Part shown: positions 56,180 through 64,000 of the stretch, one piece after another
Layout of the letters: each line of letters opens with the position of its first letter
How positions within the stretch are numbered: the first letter of the stretch is position 1
NCBI GenBank assembly: GCA_030015575.1
Contig: JASDDO010000026.1
Location: 453,321,096-453,385,095, forward strand
Source of the DNA: Agapanthus africanus
Lineage: Eukaryota; Streptophyta; Magnoliopsida; Asparagales; Amaryllidaceae
DNA: 64,000 nt
Direction: 5' to 3'
Position numbers and translations under genes: made by a program
The notes under the pieces: generated by a model
The model's input: the letters and a program-made list of their open reading frames with translations, nothing else
Told to the model about the DNA's origin: nothing
Database searches by the model: none

Positions 56180-57111
56180 ACATCACAGAATAGCAGAAGC
56201 AGATATATGAAATATAGGATATACTAGGAGGTCCATGTTTTAGATTAAGCCAGTAACGAAAAACACGGATTCCACGGTCGTGATGAATAGCTAAGCCCAC
56301 ATCCCTAGACCCCTATGAGAGCGGCAAGCAACCCTGCCAATTCTAGAGTTAGCCAACTGATCTCGACTCCTCGAGATGGCCTCCCACTGGACTCTAGAAC
56401 CCAGTTACTTGTGCTCTCTGCCTTGGGTCTATCCTAATGCAGTAAAGTAAATAATATACATCGAATAGAGACAACAACCTCAACCCGGAAGTGTCCCAAT
56501 AAAAGAATATTACATACAAATATTTACATGAATGAAAATTGAAAAACTCTCATCTCATGTAAGAAAACCCGGCTATTCAATCTCGACGATCCAATATAAC
56601 ATATTGATAGCAACACAATAATATCACATGTCATCAACGTAAGTAAATATGTGTATCCCTAATGTTGTTGTCGTATAGCAACGAGATCGGGAATACTGCC
56701 ACATATTACACTTACGGCCGCAGAAAAGAAATGAAAAATACAATAATTAGAATTGCATCTATAAACATCATAAACCCGGATTATCACATATTCCAAATTT
56801 CATGTCTAACCCTACAAACCTTACATTTAAGTCTCGAATTGAAAACACTTTTCAAAAATTAAGTCGGGCAATTCAATAAGATTTCCGATTAAAAGATCGA
56901 ATGCTGGTCGAGAACTTTAGTAGATAGCCGCACCCCTGAGGCCGTCAACAAAGTGGACCTGGGCGGAACACCATGGCCGCGAGCACCCGAATTGATGCTT
57001 TTGGCCATGGGGTTCTCCTATAGTCACTTAGTCAAGGGAAATGGGGCGTGGTTGTCTAATAGTGTCTCCCGGCGAGTATTCGCAGACGATACGAGATTAC
57101 GACGGAGTTTC
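56180..57111 (-). other. Copia C leader, second part
   Basis: Collinear with A1 43360-44290: GGATATACTAGGA-GTCC, CACGGATTCCACGGTCGTGATG, CGGCAAGCAACCCTGCC, GCGAGCACC. It contains no gene; the short frame at 56953-57195 is chance. GTTTC (57107-57111) is the target-site copy of the next insertion. Confidence 0.82.
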
Positions 57112-59331
57112 TGTAGGGTTCCTAGGCACTCTCAAGAGGTCTCACAAGGCATCAACCATGCCAATTTCAAATTTTACGGTGCCGAGAAACCCTAGACTAG
57201 ATCGTTGACTAGAAATTTAGGCGAAAAACGAATCTAGTTAACAACTTAACTAAAGATAAGAAGCTACAACCTTTGTAGATCCGGATATCCACTTCCTTGG
57301 CTCCACGTAGGCGTCCTCTCGCTGTCCATCTCGAATCCCGGACTCAATCGTCGGCTTGATCGGAGAAATGGGCGGACTAGGTCGTCGGCTTCGTGCCGAA
57401 GATGATCTACGTTGAGGCATCACAAGTTCAAGCTCCGACTTCACAAATTTGTGAAACTTGTGAAGAAAACACCCAAAACAACTTGGCAAGAGGTAGAGGG
57501 TGAAGAAATAGGAGGTGGGTTCACTTTAGAATTGGATTTCTCACTTTAGAACTCAAGTTGCCATTGATGGCATCAAGCTTTCTTTCTTGAAGAAGAAGAT
57601 CAAGAAGAAGAAAGAATATGATAAGTGTTAATTTAAAATAGAAAAGTAAATGAATACTTATCATATACTAACTAGGGTAGAGTGTAGAGAATAGACCATG
57701 GTTACTTGGATGGGTTAGGGTTAAGCATGAAGACAAGAATGGTTAAGAAGTCAAAGCTTCATGAAGCTTCAACTAGAAACAAATAAAGCCACCATTCTTA
57801 TCTAAATCATTTCCAAATAAATAAATGAACAAACAAATAAATAAATGAATATGCAAAAACCCTAATCATCAAATTAACCATGGTTTAATTCTATACACTT
57901 AACTAAATGATCAAGTATCATCAAACATGATACAAAGATGTGCACAAAAGTATATCACATATACAACTTGCACATCAAGTGAGAAAATCCATTTAAAGTG
58001 AACCAATACTAGTTAATACAAAAATAATATATCAAATATATAATTATACATTAAATCATTAAATCAACACTTGATTCAATGATCCGGTCATGTCGCACAT
58101 AACCGACTAGTATTCAATGTATCGATTTATCGAATCAATGATTCGATAACTAGGTTATATCGAATATAACCAATCGATACATCCATCGCGAGAATGGAAT
58201 ACGGTATCACATACATGCATTATTCTCGGTCCTGCACATATCTCATATGCCTCCTATTTCGTTTCGCTTGAGCCAGGAAACCTCTGTGTAGGACTCTAAA
58301 GACTCGTCAATACGCCGGTAGCAGATGATGATCATATCAAGCACCCATAAGCCGCAAGCGGTCTGCTAAACGTAACGGCCACCCGGGTATTAAGCGATCA
58401 GAAGATCAACGAGCTAGCCCGCTCACACTCCTGTGAATCCAACCAGTAACACTTACCGTACAGTCCGGTCTGTTCGTCTGATATGTCGCATATCAAGTCT
58501 AGGGATGGTATACGTCAGACCCCAATAACCGATAAGTCGTGCCGATGTGAGGCTCATAACGGGTCGAGAAACTACTGGTAACACTTACCAGCAAATCTCT
58601 GATCATCCCTGGCCAGGGACTTCCCTGTTACGGCCAATCGAGCACAGCGCAACATCAACCCCCAATACCGGGAGAGACGAAACCCCTCCTATCGCTCATT
58701 GCCTCCATGTGACTCGGGACTGTACCCAAAGACCACCGTTTTGCACGCCCTCATGGACGTGGTAGGTGGAGATCAAAGCACAGTGGGAATCACACAAGAC
58801 TCTATGACGATCTTGGGTCTACAGACTAACCTGCACAAGTGTCACCTGAGAACTGCCATCTGACGTGAGGTATAATACCATCTGGGAGTTCTCGGCGAGT
58901 CCGTCCAGCGTACCCAGTCTCCACTGAGCACCCGTACACCATCTCTGATGTCAAACACCAATGGATATGGGATCATCCATCGCCCATCTCATGGGTCGAG
59001 AAGCGTATACGCTAGTCTACACTGGTATATCGATGCCCCGTCTCGATACACCCACGACTAGGGACCTTGAAAGATGTACTTATGGACTACCATGTCCCCA
59101 CTAGTATGATCTGCATCACAGTCCAGGTAGTCAAGTACACATCCTAAGGGCTTTACCAACATGTAACCATAAGACAGTTTAAAAAGACAAGTCTACATGT
59201 TAAGATAAAGAGTAACCAGATAGCATACTATCATATCGAGCAAGAAAGTCATCTCTATATATGTCCAAGCATCCAATATAATATACATCATCTGTACAAT
59301 ACTGGCCTCTAGGGCATACATACAACTAACA
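57112..59331 (-). repeat. Solo LTR of Copia family A
   Basis: On the minus strand it runs from TGTTAGTTGTATGTATGCCC (59331) to GGAACCCTACA (57112), 2220 bp. It has perfect GTTTC duplications (57107-57111 and 59332-59336) and no internal region. It is therefore the product of LTR-LTR recombination in a former full element. Confidence 0.92.
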
Positions 59332-59336
59332 GTTTC

Positions 59337-59843
59337 GATCCAAATACAAACTCCGTGGTAATCCATCATTTGAGACAACAATGCGAGATTTACAAATCGA
59401 TACCTAGTTTTCACAAAACTAATCAATGTGGATTCCAAAAGTTGTATCACATATCGAAAGCAATATAGACGATGTTAAACATTTCGATCGATGTTTCAAA
59501 CAACAGCAATTCACTGAGATCTCAACCACTTGAGCCTTATTAAAAATATCCAGAAAATCCAAAATGTCAAAATGAAGTAGCACATGAAAAACGAGCTCCT
59601 AACTCCACTTTTGTGCGGCGAAACTGCAGCCAATACATGATATAGGTAACGGTTCCACGGCCAAGTGGTGGAGCTACGTGCTCGTAGTTCTTGAGCCTTC
59701 ATAATTTTACCTGCTTGATTTTCTGAGCATTTTTAATTGTAAAAATAATGAAGTTTGAAAAATGGACAGAAACTACCCAAATCCCATATTTAAAATGTCG
59801 ATCGAACACTTTAACTTCGTCTAAGTTATTCATAAGCCTTTAA
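59337..59843 (-). other. Copia C leader, PBS-proximal part
   Basis: Non-coding sequence between PBS and solo LTR. It is collinear with A1 44310-45170, but the strong A1 hairpin is not conserved here. No gene is seen. Confidence 0.75.
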
Positions 59844-59859
59844 CTTTGCTCTGATACCA
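59844..59859 (-). other. Primer-binding site of Copia C
   Basis: The minus strand reads TGGTATCAGAGCAAAG immediately after the LTR end CTTTCA, complementary to initiator Met tRNA. Confidence 0.9.
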
Positions 59860-61651
59860 TGAAAGTATATCTTAGCACCTCTACTAGGTTTCAATGAATA
59901 TCAAGTATGCAATTTTAAAAATTTAGAGGTCTAAGTATACTAAACAAGAATCGGACTAGAGAATTAAGGTTTCAAAGTTAGCAAACTATGTTCTAAACTA
60001 AGTGAAGAGAGTCTACAACCTTTGTAGTCTACTCCTTCACTTCTAAAACTCTAAGTAGTAGTCCCTAGAACTCTTCTTTGACTCCACTTAAAGAATGGAA
60101 CAAGCTTGCTTGTAGTCTTCTTCATCGAAGATGATCCACTTTGAGGCAACTCACACTCAAGCTCACACTTCACTAATCAAGGTATTGGTGAAGTTAACAG
60201 CCTATATTAATGGGCTAGAGTAGTTTAGATTGATGAAGTAGGAATTTTTCTCACTAAAATTATTTCTTTTCTTTTGTTTTTCTCAACCCTAGAAAATCTA
60301 GTGAGGAGATGATGAAGAAGATGAATTTGGATGAGTTGTGAACCATGAGCTCAAAAGATATGATCAAAGATGAGATAAGATGAGACTAATAAATATCTAT
60401 GAATATTCCAAGAATTGAATATGAGTCATGGCTTCTCCACGCATCTAAAACCATGACTCATTCTTCATTTCTTTTAATTCACAAATGTTTATTATTATCT
60501 TACTCAAATGTGATTCTCACACATCCTAGTTCTATGTATCATCAACCATGATACAAATGAGTGTGTGTGTATAAAGAGAAGAAAATCTTAAGTGAGCTAT
60601 ATATATATATATATCAAATATATAAATATATATCAAATTATTAAATCAACAATTGATTCAATAACTCGGCTAATATCATATATAACCCGGCTAATATCAA
60701 ATATATATGTATATCAAAACATTAAATCAACACTTGATTCAATAATTCGGTTATATCACATATAACCGGCAAATATTTAATATTAGTTAATATATATATA
60801 TATATATAAATATATATATATATGTATCCTATATACATATATATATATATATGTATATAAGATACATATATATATATATATGTATATAAGATACATATAT
60901 ATATATATGTATGTATGTATCTTATACATACATATATATATATATATATATGTCAAATCAAATCAACACTTGATTCAATAATCCGATTATATCATATATA
61001 ATCTGGCTAATATCAAATATATAAATCAAATCATTGAATCAACACTTGATTCAATAATCCGGTTATATCATATATAACCCGGCTGATATCAAATATCGCT
61101 AGATTAGAATACGGTATCATATACTCGTATTTAATCAAGCTCCCGCACATATCTCCATGCGTGCCCTATTTCGTTTTGCTTGAGCTAAGAAATCTCTTTT
61201 TGGGATTCTAAAAACTCGTCAATACGCCAGCAATAAGTAATGATCACATTAGATACCTACAAGCCGTCAGCGGTACTAGCAGAACGTAACGGCTACCCAG
61301 GTATTGAACGAATAAAAGATCAACACACAAACTTTTCCAAACTCCCGTAGAGCCTATAAGTAACACTTACCGTACAGTCTGGTCTCTTCGTATGTCGCAT
61401 ATCGATTCTGGGGGATGGAATCATCAGACCCCACTAACTCGATAAGTCATGCCGGTGTGTGGCCTATAACTTTTCGAGAAACTACTGATAACACTTATCA
61501 GTAAATCTCAAGCCCTAGCCAGGGACTTGCTGTTATAGCCAATCGAGTATAGCACAACATCAACTCCCAATACCGGAAGAGACGAAACCCCTCCTATCGC
61601 TCACTGCCTCCACGTGACTCGGGACTATACCCAAAAACCACATGTTTGCAC
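59860..61651 (-). repeat. 5' LTR of Copia C, outer end cut by an LTR B
   Basis: It starts on plus TGAAAGTATATCTTAGCACC and aligns with 30323-31875. It continues into GACTCGGGACTATACCC, where the family-B LTR interrupts it at 61652. TGCAC (61647-61651) is the probable target-site copy. Confidence 0.82.
60797..60953. repeat. TA-rich tandem repeat in LTR C
   Basis: Blocks of (TA)n separated by GTATATAAGATACA-type spacers, partly in inverted orientation (GATACATA...TATGTATC). This is microsatellite growth relative to the other LTR C copy. Confidence 0.8.
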
Positions 61652-62852
61652 TGTTGGATATAGTGCCCTCAAGTCAATTATTGAATCGCAGGCACGCGAT
61701 TGTGATGATTGAGGGAGGACCTATGACGGTAGAACAGTCTTACTCGAGATGATAGTATACTATCTGGTTTGTCTTTATCATCATGTACAGTTCCCAGGTG
61801 GCATTACAGATCACTATTACATGTTGATAGAGCCCATAGGATTCTTACTTGACTACAAGTATTATGATGGCGATCATATACGTGAGAGCTGGGTGGGCTA
61901 TAAGCACATCCTTAAATGTCCCTAGTCATGAGAGTATCGAGACTGGGCATCGATACTCCGGAGTAGACTAGTGTATATTTATCGAGACCCCGACGAGGGG
62001 CGGTGGCCAGTATCACAAGCCATTGGTGTCAGTTAGTCACTTAAAATAGTATGCAGGTGATCATTGGGTTATAAGTACACTAGACGGACTCGCCGGGAAC
62101 ATGCTAGTTGGTATTATACCAATTGTCAGATAGCAGTTCCCAGGTGACATGAGTACAGGTTAGTCTGTCGACCTAAGATCGTCATTTGTCTCGTGTGAGT
62201 TCCCACTGTGCTTTGATTATTACCCTAACACGGCTCAAAGGAGTCGTACAAACAGGTTTTAGGTGGGTACAGTCCCAAGCCACATGGAGGCAGCTAGCAG
62301 ATCGTCGGGGATTTGTCTATCTCGGTATTGGGGGTTGATGTCTCGTTGTGCACGGGTGGCCATCACCAAAAATCCGTGGCTACAGTGGACAAGAATTACT
62401 GATTTGGATCAGTAGTTTCTCAGTGGGTGATGGGCTTCATACCGACACGAAATATCGTGTTATTAGGGATCTGACTCTATCCACCCCCTAGACCCGATAT
62501 GCAAAACTCTTAGGCAAACAGACCGGACTATACGGAGATTGTCACGGACAGGCTCAGTAGGGGTTTGGATGAGCTTGCTTGTTGGCCTTCCTTTCGCTCA
62601 ATACCTGAATAGCCGTTACGTACAGCTAGTGCCGCTGACGTGCTTGTGGTTAAACCCACTGCCAGCGTATTGATGAGTCTTTAGATTCCCACACAGAGGG
62701 TTTCCCTGGTTCTGTTGAAATAAGACGTATTGGATACGTGTAGGGTTCCAATCGATCGATTGCACTTTATACCCGGACTTTCGATCGGACAGTTGATGAT
62801 ACTAGCCGACTCGGGTTTGAGCCGGATTATTAAATCGGGTATTGATTTATTA

Positions 62853-62886
<34 letters not shown>

Positions 62887-63460
62887 ATATGTATATTCTA
62901 GTATTATGTTCTTTGTGTTATTCTATCTCTTCGGGTATTCGTGTTTCGGTATGAATACAGGTATGCATATACAGTAGAATATAATCCGTATTTTTTATAG
63001 ATAACTTTCTAGAAGGTGGACACCTCATTTAGATTTGACCATTTATTTTATATAAATGGATAATGAGGTGGAAATTATGTGATGGATGTATGGTGAGAAC
63101 CATGCTTGCATAATGTGCACAAATGAATTATTAATTCATTTGTGCATATTATTCAAGTATGGCTTGATTTTTAAAATGGAAAGAAAGGTTTTTCAAAACC
63201 ATGCTATGTGATTTTCTTTCTCCATGGATGCTTCATTATTTTTGAGATGGTTCATTTTCTTGAGCTCTCATCTCCTCACCATTTAGCTTCACTCCCTCTC
63301 TCTAGCTCTCTTGAGTTTCCTCCACCTTCATCTTTCACCTCCTCAGAACCTTCTCATGTGTTGAGAATCATGAGAAGAGGTGAGATGAGATAGATAAACA
63401 CTTAGACCACTACATTCTAGGCATTCTAGACTAGCATCCAAGAATCCCTAGTGTTCCCGC
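61652..63460 (+). repeat. LTR of Copia family B, plus orientation, incomplete
   Basis: It starts TGTTGGATATAGTGCCCTCAAG and shares with 1144-3234 the GATTGAGG-AGGACC, GACTCGCC-GG and CGGCTCAAAGGAGTCGT blocks. Similarity to Angela LTRs is lost around 63460, before a CA end is recognisable. A (TA)n run is at 62858-62884. There are no genes. Confidence 0.75.
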
Positions 63461-64000
63461 CAAAATTTTCGGCCAAGAGCTACTTGTTCCCTTACAAAAA
63501 AGGGGGAGAATCCTCCAAAAAAAACAGGCATCACGTGTAAAACAGGTGAGCGCTCATATGCAAAGCATATATGCGCTGAACATAAATCACCAATGGCCAA
63601 ACATGCCTCACGTGTAAAACAAGTAAGAGCTCATATGCAAAGCATATGAGCGCGCTAAAACCCACACTAAGGGTCACGTGTTAAACACGTGAGTGCTTTT
63701 GCCGATCACATGCAAAGCATGTGAGCACCTTAATTTAAAATGTTCTTATCAAATTCTAGAATTAAATACTATTTGGGGAATATTTTCTTAATCTTCCCTA
63801 AACTAGAAAGATCTTCTCTGTTAAACAGAGGACCCTTGGATCAAAGATCCAGCGGTGATCACTTGGTAGAGTAAAAAATCTATCATAGGAAAATATTTTC
63901 CTAATCTTATAACAAGAATAAAATTCTATGTTAACAAGATATCCATATTAAGAAAATACATTTCTGTTCTTGTTAAACTAAAAAGATTTGATAGAACAAA
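63461..64000. other. Unclassified sequence at the right edge
   Basis: AT-rich sequence after the recognisable part of LTR B. It holds the paired-palindrome tandem repeats and several further short inverted repeats (TCTCTGTTAAACAGAG, CTTGGATCAAAGATCCAG). It may be the continuation of LTR B, or another insertion whose far end lies outside the window. Confidence 0.4.
63531..63726. repeat. Three tandem units, each with two palindromes
   Basis: Each unit has a CACGTGT-type palindrome followed by a palindrome centred on GC-AAA-GC. The second palindromes are at 63550-63576 (10 of 12 paired), 63627-63653 (11 of 12) and 63706-63724 (TCACATGC-AAA-GCATGTGA, 8 of 8). The CACGTG palindrome is perfect in the third unit (63674-63692). 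Periods between CACGTG cores are 77 and 66 bp. Confidence 0.75.

Larger units (their letters stand above)
30323..61651 (-). mobile_element. Angela-type Copia element C, heavily interrupted
   Basis: Pieces collinear with the shared Copia layout lie at 59860-61651 (5' LTR), 59844-59859 (PBS), 59337-59843, 56185-57111 and 47976-49209 (leader), 47409-47975 (protease), 37542-37688, 31876-32922 (integrase) and 30323-31875 (3' LTR remnant). They are separated by five younger insertions. RT, RNase H, PPT and the outer part of the 3' LTR are deleted at about 31875. The left target-site copy is GCGGG (30318-30322). The two LTR pieces differ by roughly 8 percent over about 290 bases compared by eye, much older than A1 or Tekay. 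Confidence 0.8.

Overview
This window is plant nuclear DNA made almost entirely of long terminal repeat (LTR) retrotransposons nested inside one another. The elements belong to plant-specific lineages: Angela-type Ty1/copia (LTRs opening TGTTAG/TGTTGG with a GTGCAAGTGGGAGAT polypurine tract), a Tekay-type chromovirus with a C-terminal chromodomain, a Tat-lineage Ty3/gypsy element with a second archaeal-type RNase H, and an Athila-type Ty3/gypsy element. I see no host protein gene, no functional tRNA or rRNA, and no prokaryotic feature. This composition points to an intergenic or pericentromeric stretch of a large angiosperm genome. I cannot name the species.

Layout. The oldest visible layer is an Athila-like pol gene on the minus strand. 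Only its reverse transcriptase (RT), RNase H and integrase part is here (28546-30322). It is cut on both sides. On the left, a minus-strand Tat element (to 28545, TSD candidate cgtac) sits in the integrase. The Tat element runs leftwards through its 5' LTR, primer-binding site (PBS), an extra ORF1, gag, protease, RT/RNase H/archaeal RNase H, integrase and a repeat-rich 3' region. Its own 5' LTR is split by a complete Tekay element (16576-27741, perfect 5-bp TSD tttgt, two 3092-bp LTRs). Its 3' region is split by a plus-strand Angela element (family D; RT/RNase H 3236-4612, 3' LTR 4627-6573), which carries pieces of two other Angela LTRs (1-1136 and 1144-3234).

On the right, the Athila RT is cut at 30322 by a minus-strand Angela element (family C), whose fragments extend to 61651. 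Family C has been hit by at least five later insertions. These are a 4.6-kb gypsy solo LTR (32923-37536, TSD caaat), a full-length but coding-degenerate Angela element A1 (37689-47408), a gypsy solo LTR (49210-56179, TSD acatc) that itself contains another gypsy LTR (52757-55583), an Angela solo LTR (57112-59331, TSD gtttc), and a family-B LTR starting at 61652. The last 540 bases are an unclassified sequence with paired-palindrome tandem repeats.

Function. Nothing here looks fully autonomous. The Tekay element keeps an intact RNase H-integrase-chromodomain frame, but its gag/protease/RT carry three nonsense codons, five frameshifts and a lost protease aspartate. The Tat pol frame is interrupted by only three stops but has Asn in place of the RT motif A Asp. 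Element A1 has nearly identical LTRs and intact PBS and PPT but badly decayed coding sequence, so it was probably mobilised in trans.

The most unusual signals are structural: (i) two blocks of tandem hairpins with variable covarying stems and a conserved loop in the Tat 3' region; (ii) a 58-59-bp array of inverted double G-boxes just upstream of the Tat LTR TATA box, cut by the Tekay insertion; (iii) paired palindromes with compensatory changes at 63.5-63.7 kb; (iv) three TTGAC-N3-GTCAA palindromes kept in the leaders of two diverged Angela elements. No new defence or metabolic system was found.
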